This document shows, piece by piece, positions 25,406-36,401 of a stretch of 64,000 bases of DNA. The translations under genes were made by a program, and so were the position numbers. The DNA lies in the NCBI RefSeq assembly GCF_042453785.1, contig NC_091672.1, positions 4,122,001 to 4,186,000 of the forward strand, in the 5' to 3' direction. The notes beneath the pieces were generated by a model, which worked only from the letters and a program-made list of their open reading frames with translations, did not search any database and was not told where the DNA came from. The number at the start of each line of letters is the position of its first letter. Position 1 is the stretch's first letter. Origin of the DNA: Malus domestica (lineage: Eukaryota; Streptophyta; Magnoliopsida; Rosales; Rosaceae).

Positions 25406-25923
25406 TGTAAGACATATTCTGAAATCACAACAACAAGACATTAGGATCACGAATAAATCAAATCAATATGAAATAGAGATCGATTAATTATATTAAACTT
25501 ATCTGTAGAATTCGGAAGACATGGTTATGAAAGTGAAGTCATTGATGAACACTAGGTTGTCTTCTACTTCCAATACTTCAAAATATCTCTCTACCGTGAA
25601 TAGGGTTTGGCGTGAATGAGAGAACAAGCGTATGGAAGCAGGGACTTAACCGTGGTATTTATATCATTAGGGTTTTCATCACATCCGACCTATCATTGGC
25701 TGTTAAGATCTACCCTATCTCTCTAGTATTTAAGTCCCACCATGATACGATATCTTTATAATAAATCTATCAGATTTCCTCTAGATTAATTGCAAGGGAT
25801 AAGACTTCATAATCCTTATTAGGTTAGGACTATCGGATCACTTTGGTTGCTAACCACTCGATAGACAATTGGCTTACAACAAAATGATCCAATACAACAT
25901 TCATTGTCATTCACAATCTTACA
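25406..25923 (-). repeat. 5' LTR (right) of the nested element
   Basis: 518 bp. A minus-strand TATA box TATAAATA is at 25656-25663. The tRNA-iMet primer site lies at 25391-25403. Confidence 0.93.
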
Positions 25924-26056
25924 TATCAATGATAAACTTGGAAGAAAAAAGCAGATCCACTCTAAAATCATGTTTCCACCAGAGGCTTAAACCTCCTGCC
26001 AAACCAAGAGGATCCACATTGAAACCTCTTTGGTAACCACACTGTATTCGTAATTG
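25924..26056 (-). mobile_element. L1-type LINE fragment, right part
   Basis: Continuation of the LINE at 15310-18637 across the nested element. Minus-strand translation gives GFNVDPLGLAGGLSLWW, a typical N-terminal stretch of the LINE endonuclease. It ends abruptly near 26056, where acyltransferase 3'-flank homology starts. The start of the endonuclease is missing. Confidence 0.8.
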
Positions 26057-26277
26057 GTTACAAAAAGAATAATTATATATATACTTCTTGTCTACGAAAA
26101 GTTACCAACGACCTTCTCCAACGTACAAGTCCTTCAGAAGGAATTCAAGGAACGTTCGAATTTATTCATACCAAAAACATCCCTATTATTAAGGAGGCGT
26201 CCATATTACAGTAGAAAAGAAACTAATTAGGGAAAATAAAAGCAAAGAAATACATGCATGTATATGACATACATATT

Positions 26278-29200
26278 TTACAGGGCAGACAAAATATATT
26301 TAGTAGAGCTATGAACCCTAATCAGTTCTTCATCCGCATTCAACATGGCATCTAGTTCCTTGATAAATTTCTCCATCGCCACGGCCGGTAAACAAACGGG
26401 AACCACAATCCCATCTTCCCCTCTATTGTCTCTAAACGGTATGTAATAGCTAGCGACGACCCTGCCCTTCGCTGGCCCACCATAAGCCGCTTTCCCCCAC
26501 CCAAAATCCACCTCTCGGAACCCAGCACGGGTTAAATCCGACATAACGTAAGAATTCACCACCGTGAAGTGGGGCCTACCCTTAATAACCATGAGGGCAG
26601 CCAACGACCGCATGTGCTCCTCCGTCATGTCCGCCTTGGCCTTCCTCACCAGCTCCAACGCGTACCCCAATGGATTGTTGCATAGCCTCCCTGCCGTCGT
26701 CACCGCCACCGGGTACGCAAGCGCGTTGCCGTAGTAACCCACCGGCAACGGAGGGTTGAACTTGGACCGCGCGTTCACAACGCACAACACGCGCACCTCC
26801 TCATTTGGGTCTTTCTGGAGCGCGATGGTACGGCAGCGCCAGAGGCAGGCCGTGAGGACCTCGAACGTGGAGCTTTTGCTAAGGTACTGCGGGACAAATC
26901 TTCGGATGGCGGACACCTCGGTGGGGCGGAAGAAAAAGGACCGGAGGACCATGTCATCAGGTGGGATTATGGTGCCTTTGGTGTTTTCCACTTCTTCGTA
27001 CTCGCGGTGCGGGCATGTCACGCGGAGTGGGTCACGCGCATTGAGCAGCTCCCGCTGCCACACGGGCTGGACGGTAGGGAAAGTTGCGCCGCGCGCTATC
27101 TCTCCTACGGCAGTCATGAATTGGACGAGCCCCGCCGCGTCGCTCATGGTGTGGTTAAGACGGAGGGCGAAGATGAAACCACCGCACTGGAGGCGCGTCA
27201 CCTGTTTATGAATTACGACAAATATTGTTTAGTTGGAGAAATTTTTCTTTTGACTGGTGATACACCACATGTTTTTATGTAAATGATAAAAAAATTTATT
27301 TTTAAGTTATTAACTTTTTAATACAAAAATTCCACTATTTATATAATGACACATGATGTATCACCTCATATGACGGTTACATTGAAAAATCTCTCGTTTA
27401 GATTAAGGCTACACTGCAAACAGGACAATAATTGTCCCGAGTTGCCTAACTTTATGTACTATCATGAAAAAAAAAGACAAGGACAAGGATTGTCTGCCCT
27501 CCCACTTCCGGTGCCCTTCTGTGCTCTTCTGTTTTGTCCGGTTAAGCCACGTCAACATTTTATATTATTTTTTATAGAGATAATAAGACAAAATGAATAG
27601 TAATATAAAATGTTGACGTGACTTAACCGTGACCACATAAACATAAGAGCACGGGAGGGCACCGAAAATAGGAGGGCAGACAATCATTGTCCAAAAGACA
27701 ATAATGTCTCTTGATAGCTGATATAAACATGTGATAAACATTAATGTCACTTGTTATTCTAAGCACCTGTTGTTTGTTTAGACAGTCAAGATACTCTTTT
27801 GGAGCTTGCATTAAAAATGCCATGTACTCTTTTGGATCATCTAGTTTACTGTAAGTACTTAAACCATTGCCGAAAGAATCATGCATGTGATGAACATTGA
27901 CACTCAAAATTTCTCCATAGATTTTCATCGTGAATGATAGATTGCAACTTTGAAACTTTCTCAAAAAACCATCAAGAATTTAATCATGGATGCATCATGC
28001 ATGATAGATGACAACGTTGAAAACAAAGAGGGATGGATACTTAAATATTATTCCACTTAGCTATACAATGAAGAGCAATATAGATATTAAGATCATCTTT
28101 AAAGGAAATATCAAATTATAAGAGTCATATTATAATTGGTGACTGACGTGACAATCTAAAGTCTTATGTCAAATTTTCTTCTTCTGCAACCGAATTGTCA
28201 AATATTATTTTTCTTATTAAAATAGATCTTTAAATGGTTGTAATTATTAAGAAAATGTTAAGACAAAATTTTTATTAGTTGAACTATTACTAGAATAAGG
28301 GACCCACCATTAAAATTAATTAAAAATAAATTTGACATTGATGTCAAATTTGACTCCTAATCACAAAACTTTCAAATCCAGTCAACAAATAACACTTTGG
28401 TTGGAAAAACTTTTGATGTCAAATATGCATTGTCGCATCCCGCTTAGAATTTTGATATCTCATTTGGAGATGCTCTAAAGTAAAAATTGATTAGCCTAGC
28501 ACATCAATCGAACCCACAGAAGAAATTAACATATCTAAGGCAATGTGAAGCGAATTTTGAATTTTATAGAGATGACCTTCAAGTTTCAGGAGGTAAAATG
28601 GGATTAAAGTCGAGTTTCAGGGGGCAAAGTGGAGCGACTTTGAGTCTTAGGGAGTAAAGTGACAATTTTGAGTTACAATGAATAAAGTGAGATTAAAATC
28701 GAGTTCCAAGACGTGTATTAAAAATAAGCCTAAATATTTTTTTTTTTAAGTCATACTTAAGTTGTCATAAAATAGTCAACTTGTTACGTATAAGTCAATA
28801 TCTAATTTGTATGAATCCATTTGTACCTTTTATTGTTTTTGGATAAGAAATACTAGCCTTCATTGCTCACACACGTGCAGAAGGCATTTTTTGAATCACG
28901 GTGTGCTACGTGCGACTTACACATTTTAAATGTATTTATATGCATAAATTGACAAAATGAAAGTCAAATATTTGAAGTAAATGAATAATCTTAGATCATG
29001 CTAGAAGAAACCCCTTATAAACCAATTAAAGCAACTTAATTCATATAATAAAATCGGTCTCTATAGAATTTACATTAAGAATAGATAAAATAATATTTAA
29101 TAAACAATTGATTGAATCACATTATTGTTAGCCCATTGTGAGGCTCCCCCTCTTTCTTAGTGTAGATAATATCGTTTGTTAAAAAAAATATCATTTGACA

Positions 29201-31266
29201 ACTAATTTAATGACATTAGTATCCGCGTGCGAAACACTTTTTTTATAACAGACATTACATGCCTCTTAAAATGTTTTGAACGTATTTAAAAATAGAGAAA
29301 ATAATATTTAATAAATAACTGATTGAATTACATTATTGCTAGCTTATTATGAGGTACTAATTAAAAAACACAAAAAAACATTAATTCGAAAGGAAAGTTA
29401 AATATTGGAAGTAAATGAATAATTTTATTTCATGCTAAAAGAAACCCCTTATAAACCAGTTAAAGCAGCTGAATTCAAATAATAAAATCGATTTCTATAT
29501 AATTTACATTAAGAATAGAGAAAATAATATTTAATAAACAATTGATTGAATCACATTATTTCTAGCTAATTGTTAGGCTAAGCCCACCCCCTCCCCCTTA
29601 ATGTAGGTAATATCATTTGTTAAAAAAATCATTTTGACAATTAATTTAGTACCCCTTATAAACCATTTAAAGTAGCTGAATTCACATAATAAAATCAGTC
29701 TCTATATAATTTACATTAAGAATAAAGAAAATAATATTTAATAAACAGTTGATTGAATAACATTATTGTTAGCCCATTGTGAGGCTAAGCCCGCCCCCTT
29801 CCCCTTAGTGTAAATAACATCATTTGTTAAAAAAAAAAAAATTGACAACTAATTTAATCACATTATTATCTGCCTGTGAAAGACCTATGTTATAACTGAT
29901 ATTACACGCCTCTTAAGATGTTTTGAACGCGTTTAAAATAGAGAAAATAATATTGAATGAACAACTTATTGAATCACATTATTGATAGCCCATTGTAAGG
30001 CTAACCCAACCCCCTCCTCCTTAGTGTAGATAATATCATTTGTTTAAAAAAAAATCATTTGGCAACTAATTTAATGTAATTTAATCACATTATGATCAAC
30101 ATGTGAAAGTTTTTTTTATAACAGACATTACAAACCTCTTAAGATGTTTTGAACGGCTTGGTGACACCAAAATCACTATTCACAACATCTGATTGAATCA
30201 CATTATTACTAGCCTATTGTAAGGTACTAATTTTTTTTTTAAAAAAAAACTTTACTGATTTATCACCAACACTACGTGTCTCTTAAAATATTTTGAACAC
30301 AATATTCATGATTTTTCTTATTTTTTATTATATTTTTCTTTCTCCTTCACGTGAGCACCATTAACTTTTACTTGTCCTTTCATTTTATTTTTTTTATTCT
30401 TTTCTCTCTTCCCACTTATATTTATATTATATTTTATGATGACCAAATTACCAAATTACCCCTGTATTATTTGATATATTATATTGGGTTGCTTTTGGAT
30501 TTTTTTGGTTGAGGGGGCAATTTTGTCCTAATATTTTTGTTGAATGGGGTCACCCCAAAATTTTGTCCCCATCCGTGACATGCACTATTCATACACTGTT
30601 CATCTCACCATTGGCTTTATATATAATAGACTTACAAACTAACCAACTTGCAGTTAAAAACTGAAAGTGTCAAAATAAGGTAATAAAGACATTAGCTTTT
30701 TTGCTGAAATAATAGGAAGGAGAGTAAATTATTGATTTGGTCCCTTAATTAATATAGAGTGAAGATTAAGTCTTAAATTTTGAGTCCTAACTTTTTATAA
30801 AGTATATACGTAAATGTACCTGAATTAGTAAGAGTGGGCAATTAAGGACCCCATCGGAACCAGGAACATTATAAAGAAGCTCTTCCAAGCAGGGAAACGG
30901 CGGCTGAAGGTTGTCACCAAACTGCTTTAGGGTAATGTCAGCGTCAGCCTCAATGAACATGATACCCTCAGCCGTGCATTCCACTGCAAGCTTCCGGTTA
31001 GGCCCTTCCCTGAGCCTACCTGCAAAAGGGTAGTAAAACACTAGAGTTTGTGCAATTGCCTCTCTAATGACATGTACGGGGTCCCTCCCTTGCATAGAAG
31101 GATCGTACCGATAAAACTGTAGCCCGGGCATCTGAAACCGAAGACCTTCTTGGTCATCGATATCAGAAAGTTGCCGAAACTCATACGGCGTGGCCTTCGC
31201 CGGCGCTACCAGTTCTGGTTGGCACCTCCGCACTGTGAACACCAAAGAACTAGGAAGGGATGCCAT
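26278..31266 (-). CDS. AAT: BAHD alcohol acyltransferase (benzyl-alcohol benzoyltransferase-like)
   Basis: Cytosolic enzyme that moves an acyl group from acyl-CoA to an alcohol, giving volatile or benzoyl esters. Exon 1 is 30820-31266 (149 codons, ATG at 31264-31266) and exon 2 is 26278-27201; donor CAG|GTACAT, acceptor AAACAG|GTGACG, phase 0. The product is 456 aa, usual for the family. HTMSD (166-170) holds the catalytic His, and DFGWG (381-385) the structural motif. The N-terminus with [13 protein letters not shown] and [16 protein letters not shown] is typical of fruit alcohol acyltransferases and benzyl-alcohol benzoyltransferases; the precise substrate cannot be told. A 15-bp in-frame deletion after GGPAKG removes five residues present in copy A. 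The 3.6-kb intron holds two MITEs and a Helitron. All seen features are consistent with an active gene. Confidence 0.93.
27236..27395. repeat. 160-bp MITE with 9-bp target duplication
   Basis: Terminal inverted repeats GAGAAATTTTTC/GAAAAATCTCTC. Target duplication GTTTAGTTG (27227-27235) and GTTTAGATT (27396-27404), two mismatches. Copy A shows the empty site near 2918. Mutator-like by duplication length. Confidence 0.82.
27481..27692. repeat. 212-bp foldback MITE (family A)
   Basis: Near-complete inverted repeat: GGACAAGGATTGTCTGCCCTCC at one end and its complement at the other, with TTGACGTG flanking the centre. A perfect 9-bp target duplication AAAAGACAA is at 27472-27480 and 27693-27701. 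Copy A has the empty site near 3013. Relatives are at 31469-31687 and 31711-31883. Confidence 0.92.
28853..30630 (-). mobile_element. Non-autonomous Helitron
   Basis: 1778 bp present in copy B and cleanly absent from copy A (near 5010). On the minus strand it begins TCTATTATATATAAAGCC and ends GAAGGCTAG. The last 33 bases form a hairpin (GCCTTC...GAAGGC) just before CTAG. It sits between an A (here mutated to G) and a T of the host with no target duplication. Those are the marks of Helitrons: 5' TC, 3' CTRR, A/T insertion. No Rep/helicase is encoded. The interior has a six-copy tandem repeat. Confidence 0.83.
29020..30260. repeat. Six-copy ~216-bp tandem repeat in the Helitron
   Basis: A GATTGAATCACATTATTG(C/T)TAGCC-type core starts at 29110, 29321, 29544, 29751, 29967 and 30191. 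Each is preceded by an AATAATATTTAATAAAC-type stretch and most are followed by a CCCCCTC...TTAGTGTA segment. Spacing is 207-224 bp. Copies differ in whether they retain a GACATTAC...CCTCTTAA portion. Confidence 0.85.
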
Positions 31267-31468
31267 GGCCTGAGTGAGAGAGAATTTTGGTGGTTATCAC
31301 ACTAGAATCTTGACAGGGTTGTAGTCGGGGGTTATGTATTATCGTAGTTCGTAGTTCTACTTGGAGAGTTTATTTATAATGCAACAGAGGGCTTTGGGAA
31401 ATGTGAAAGCATGGCCTACACGTTCACCAAAAATTAAAAAAAAAACATGGCCTACACCTTTTTTTGTG
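31267..31468 (-). promoter_or_regulatory. Core promoter of the intact acyltransferase
   Basis: TATA box TATAAATA on the minus strand at 31371-31378, about 105 bp before the ATG, conserved in copy A (13766-13773). Homology with copy A ends about 60-100 bp upstream of the TATA box, where a cluster of inserted repeats starts. Upstream control elements have therefore been pushed more than 2 kb away in this copy. Confidence 0.7.
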
Positions 31469-31687
31469 CGACCCGACTTCTCTGCCCTCCCAGTTCGCAT
31501 ACACTCTCATCCCCTCCTATTTTGTGCAGTCACGGTTAAGCTACATCAAGATTTTATATTGATTTTTTTTTTAAGATAATAAGACAAAAAGAATAGTAAT
31601 ATAAAATGTTAACGTGGCTTAATCGTAATCGCACAAATAGGAGAGGATGGAAGTTTATGGGAACTGGGAGGGCAGCGAAGCCAGGTC
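31469..31687. repeat. Family A MITE in the acyltransferase promoter
   Basis: Ends ACCCGACTTCTCTGCCCTCC and the complement of GGAGGGCAGCGAAGCCAGGT, with the family centre ATATAAAATGTTAACGTGGC. Flanks CTTTTTTTGTG and CTTTTTGTG suggest an eroded target duplication. It lies about 90 bp upstream of the TATA box. Confidence 0.8.
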
Positions 31688-31710
31688 CTTTTTGTGAGTG
31701 TAATATTTGG

Positions 31711-31883
31711 GGATTATAATTCTCTCCCCTTCTCTTTCTATCCTCTTCTATCCCCTTCTCTCACATTTTTTATTTTGTCTTTCTCTTTCTATAAAAAAAA
31801 TTAATATAAGATGTTGACGTGGTTTAACCGTGACCGTTTAAATAGGAGGAGAGGAAAAAAAAGAGGGGAGAGAATCCTACTCC
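31711..31883. repeat. Second family A MITE in the promoter
   Basis: Ends GGATTATAATTCTCTCCCC and the complement of GGGGAGAGAATCCTACTCC; centre ATATAAGATGTTGACGTGG. Flanks TAATATTTG/TAATTTGGG look like an eroded 9-bp duplication. Confidence 0.75.
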
Positions 31884-31945
31884 TAATTTGGGTGGGTGTG
31901 CGAAAGCATGGCCTACACCTTTTTTTGTGAGTGTATTATTTGAGG

Positions 31946-32148
31946 GACATGGATCCTCTTCTGATCCATTGGTTCTAATCCATCAAATCCAGTAATTCGG
32001 GCTATTGAAATTTAATCCAACGGCTGAAGTTATTATAACTTTTAAAGTGGGCTCCTGTTTGTAGCCGTTAAATCAAATTTCAATTGCTCGGATTACGGGA
32101 TTTGGTGGATTAGGACCAATGGATCCAGAGGGGATCCATGTCCTTATT
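31946..32148. repeat. Family B palindromic MITE
   Basis: GGACATGGATCCTC at one end and its imperfect complement at the other; centre AATTTAATCCAACGGCTGAA and TAGCCGTTAAATCAAATTTC. Same family as 3495-3708. Confidence 0.75.
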
Positions 32149-32539
32149 TGAGTGGGTGGGTGTGAAGTTGCATTGTTAACTGTATGGATGTTTTTCTTAG
32201 TTTTCAAAAAAAAAAAAAAAGACTGCATTGTGAATTGCATGGGTGTTTTTTTTTATAGTTTTTTATTTGCATTAAGAAAAAGACTGTAATGTGTATTTCA
32301 TGGCAGTGACAATCTAGAATTTTAACATAGGATGGTCCAAATATAAAAGAACAAAAAAAAGACGAAAATACCATTGAACAAATAAATGGTAAACTATTAA
32401 ATTTTCATTCCTCATGTAGAGTAGTTGTTCTTTACATTACATAGATAATGAAAAGAACTATTGTTATACTTAGATTTCTCAAAAGTAAGAAGGAAATTAA
32501 GATCAAATCTCATCATTGAATTGAGAAGTAGCTACAAAC

Positions 32540-33190
32540 AACAACAAAAAATATGCATGAAAAAGGATTTTTTTTATAAAAACAAAAAAAAAATTATGTA
32601 CAGCAGCCATGGGTGCTGCACGTTGTGCAAAACAAGAGCAGGAAGAAGAAAGCCTTTTTTTTAAAATTGACTTGATTAAAACGACATCATTTTGAACCAA
32701 GTCATTAAAAATTTTGGAAACAAAAGTCACCATCTCTTTTTTTTTTTTTGGATCAAAAGTCAAAATCCTAACAAATTAACCATAAATCTGTATCAACTAA
32801 CATTAAAATAAGTAAGAAATAACACTAAAACTTACAAAAATTCTAAAGTTAATGTTGATGGGCTTCGGCAGTTCGGCTAGCTTGGGTAGGAAGAGGAACG
32901 GAGCAGCAGACAATTAGGTGGGTAAAGTGAATTTGAATCTGACTATTCTAGAAAAGATGATGACTTTTGACCCCCCACAAAAAAAAAAAAACAAAACAAA
33001 ACAAAAAAGGGTGACCAAGTGAATTTGAATCACGTGAAGGTGAGTTTTTAAATTTTTTTAATGATTTTATTCAAAACGACGTTGTTTTGATCAAGTCATA
33101 AAAAGTTAAAAAAAAGGGCTTTCTTCTTCCTCCTCCTGTTTGTTTTGCACAGCATGCAACAGTCATGCATGCTGTTCTTCTCCACTAAGG
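32540..33190. repeat. ~650-bp foldback element
   Basis: Two arms of about 210-250 bp (about 32550-32770 and 32935-33190) are imperfect reverse complements. Paired landmarks are GTGCAAAACA with TGTTTTGCAC, AGGAAGAAGAAAGCC with GGCTTTCTTCTTCCT, and TTTGGATCAAAAGTC-like with GACTTTTGACC-like text. Poly-A/T tracts differ between arms. Only in copy B. No target duplication was fixed. Confidence 0.65.
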
Positions 33191-33655
33191 ATGGGCAACA
33201 GTTATGACGGGCGAGTAACCGTGGTTATTTATCCATAACCATTTATTCGCATACCCACATAACCGTTTATAAATGGTTAACCATACCCATAACTGTGTAC
33301 CCATTTAACCGTAACCGTTTAATACACGTTTACCCATTTATCATTTTTTAACCTGTTTATCCTTTCTTTTTTACCATTTATTCATTTTTCACCCGTCTAC
33401 GTGTTTTTTTAACAACTTGAAAATTAAAAAAGAAATATTTGTCATAATTTTCTTTTTCCAACAATTAAACACCGTTATAGGTATATTCATCATACATTTC
33501 CTCATTTTAATTTTTTAAATCCTTATACCATTCTAATAATTGAAATAATAGTTTACAGACGATATTTTAACTGTTAACAATGAAGGTAATATAAAATTTG
33601 CTAAGTATTCTTGCATTACGAAAACTGTTAAAAAACAGTATTCTTGTGTTATTAT
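33191..33655. repeat. Possible hAT-type remnant with CCATTTAACCGT motifs
   Basis: Short repeats such as CCATTTA and AACCGT(T/A) recur many times on both strands between 33225 and 33420, resembling hAT subterminal repeats. The stretch is absent from copy A. Ends were not found. Confidence 0.35.
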
Positions 33656-34475
33656 AACAATTGGTGTACTAGCTTGGAAAATATCTCTTTAGGAATGTAA
33701 ACATCCATTTCCTACTCAATTTCAAGGGAGTTTTGATCGGACTGACATGAACCTTTATAATGGACTTGGACTAAAAGAAATAGAAAAAAAGAAAGTGTTT
33801 GGACTGAAAACATGTGTCCGGCCTGTTCAAGGCCCAACTCACTGGATTTTAACTAATATCTTGATGGGTATTTCATTTTGTTGCAAATGAGTGTTTTTGC
33901 AAATGAACAATGTGCAACCCAAGTTTACAAAAGTGCTTTATGACGTGGCATAAGGAGTGTGTAAGCGACTGCTGCAAGTGGACTGAGAAGTAGTGCATTC
34001 ATTCCCTCCCTTAGAGTCGGGGAGCATCAGGTTAGTCATAAGTCTGGACAATGAGAAGCACATGCCTTAGCTTATCGGTAAAATAAAGAAGTGTGCTTCT
34101 TCCCCTTTTGGCCACTAATGTGTGTGGTGCCCCTCTATTCACGTAATAGACTGGTGGCAAAGAAACCCTCTTTCACATTAAAGAAGGTAATTCAATCCAT
34201 TTTTTACAGAAGACAATTGCTTGCTAATGGCAATTTAGTAGTTACAGAGGAATAAAAGCTCAAGTTGCAAGATGAAAACTCATCCTCTGGCAGCAATCAA
34301 ATCAACAACCTTGATCAGAAAGGGAATGAACTAAGAGAAAAAGGCTTACATTGGGCGTGAGGGCTTAACCAACCAACTTCGACTGGGTTCCAACAGTTTT
34401 TAAATATTCATTTTAATATCTTTTCGTGTATTGAAAAGAGGCATATTTGTAGTCGTTAATCATGTACATACTGAC
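33656..34475. other. Shared upstream flank, with a 190-bp addition
   Basis: Matches 13835-14380 of copy A. A stretch at about 33955-34150 is absent from copy A and has no recognisable type. No gene is seen. Confidence 0.55.
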
Positions 34476-35943
34476 TGATGAGTCAATATTATATTATATA
34501 TTTTATCCTATTCTTAGTATAATTTGGTAATTATTTTGGTAGAATTTTGATATTTTGCTTTATATTTTAAATGTATGATATTCGACTTCCTCTGAGGTAA
34601 AATGTGACCAAATAGATGAATTTTTGAGTGATTCAAATTGGAGGACGTTCATGTGTCCCTTGGCTTACTCATATCAAAATTTGGGATTTTTCTACCAAGC
34701 GGTTATTTTTCTAGCGATTAAATAAACGAGCAATGTGCGTTGTTGGAAAATGACGTTTTTTTGGCTGAAACTGCATTTTTGGAGCCCAAGATAACTTCAG
34801 ATGGGTTCATGGCCTTCTTGAAAAGTGTTCAGAATAGTTCAAGCTTTAAATCTAGCTATTTTGGGCCAGTTTTGGAGTTGATTTAGGTCCAAAACGTGGC
34901 TGTGAGGTATTTTGGGCGAATTTACCAAGTTAATTTAGGATGTATGTTTCCTATTTTATTTCAATTTATTAGGTTTCCTAGTTTTATTCTAAGATCTTTT
35001 ACCAGGAGGATTTTAATTAGAGTAGTATAAATAAGCCTTTGTGGCATTCGTTTTCTCTTACGCAACATTGGAGAGAAGAATTTGGCTACAGCTTAGAGAT
35101 TTTCATATGTTGATTTTAATTATGAATATGCGTAGCTAATTTTCTTTTGTTAGTGCGATACTTTGAGTCTTAGTATGAATATATAGTTTTTATTTAATTG
35201 CTTATGATATTATGCGTGCATGCTTTGAATTATTAATCACTGTGTTTTAAACTGTCTTTGTGTCTTAATGATTCGCGACCATTAGGATGTTTAGATAAGT
35301 AATTAGATGCAATTCGGTTGGAATGCCACCCGGGAATTGATTGTTGCTTCTTGTGATTGATAGTTGTAATTTCACCTATGGCGAATGTCACGTCGTAGGG
35401 GTTGCAAGGTTGTTCAAAGGTTTTTCACAAAGCGTAATGAGTCATGCATGTTTATATTTGATTTGAATGCCACAAACAAATTGCATGTTTGATATATGTT
35501 CTAGCTTGAATGCCACAAATAGAATATGCATAAGGAAAACCTAACCTTCAAAGTTGCATGGATAATTCATAAGTAATTAGTAAATATACATAGGATTTGT
35601 TAAGGAATGATGGAACCCTAGTGCTTTTCCAAATTTATTTCTCAAAACTTTTTCTCTTTGATTTGTTTTCTTCTTAATTGGTTAGTAGTTGTCTTTCCTA
35701 CTTTATGTTTTTATTAAATTTCGTTTTTATTATTTTTAAATTCAAAATCAACCTTTTCCAATCTTTATTTTCATATAATTAACTAGGATTAGGGTTTCTC
35801 ATAAATTGTTTTAAATAATCCCTTTAGAAAATGACTTTGTTTGAGCCGTTTATACTACAACAACATTGTTCTCTTACAAGTATTTTTAATGTTTTTATCC
35901 CTACTTTTATAGGTGGTAAAATCCTTATCAAGAAATTTTATCA
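34476..35943 (+). mobile_element. Solo LTR, 1.47 kb
   Basis: TGATGAGTCAATATT...TTTTATCA, flanked by a perfect 5-bp target duplication CTGAC at 34471-34475 and 35944-35948. TATA box TATAAATA at 35026-35033 gives plus orientation. No interior or second LTR. Copy A lacks it. It lies between the acyltransferase promoter and the 3' end of EXO70A1, transcribing, if at all, towards EXO70A1. Confidence 0.88.
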
Positions 35944-36401
35944 CTGACCATTCCACGAAATGAAGATTTTTCTCTACAAACATTAATTGTGCATATTGCA
36001 TATTTCCTCTTCATACATAACACATGTGGTGTAGATGCATCATACACATGTATGTACATACATTAATTAAGAAAAAATACTGGTAAAGACAAATTTTATA
36101 CTCGAACAATAACCACACTATTCTCATTTTAAAAAGTACGAGATAATTATTTAAAAGTGCTAATAGCAATTATCTCTTATTATGTTTTCTTTCAACATTT
36201 GCACAGAAACGAATATTTCCTACATATTTCTCATTTGGTAGCTGAAAATCAAAACGTAAAAAGAACTGGAATGATTAATTGAAAGCTTTACATGGGGCAT
36301 ATAACATCGCTTATTATTTAACCTCATCTTAAGTTGTACAAAGACCACCACTGGAAGCTAAGTCCCTACTTCTCATTTCTCAAAACAGGCATGTCAACTA
36401 C

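Larger units (their letters stand above)
18638..25923 (-). mobile_element. Non-autonomous LTR retrotransposon nested in the LINE
   Basis: Two LTRs (18638-19154, 25406-25923) flank an interior without gag or pol. A perfect target duplication TATCA is at 18633-18637 and 25924-25928. On the minus strand the order is LTR, two bases, then TGGTATCAGAGCC (25391-25403), the classic initiator-Met tRNA primer site; at the other end a purine tract AAGTGGGAGAA precedes the LTR. The element therefore reads leftwards. The LTRs differ by about 13 substitutions and one indel over 517 bp, so it is older than the copia element. With the nested solo LTR removed it is about 5.5 kb, a large retrotransposon derivative needing proteins from elsewhere. 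Confidence 0.94.
27202..30819 (-). other. Intron of the intact acyltransferase
   Basis: 3618 bp, GT-AG. It holds MITEs at 27236-27395 and 27481-27692 and a Helitron at 28853-30630. The stretch 27702-28852 matches copy A and contains nothing further. Confidence 0.9.

Noticed and set aside
33955..34150. SINE or small RNA gene in the copy B flank
   Set aside because: No A/B-box promoter, A-tail or target duplication could be found for the extra 190 bp.
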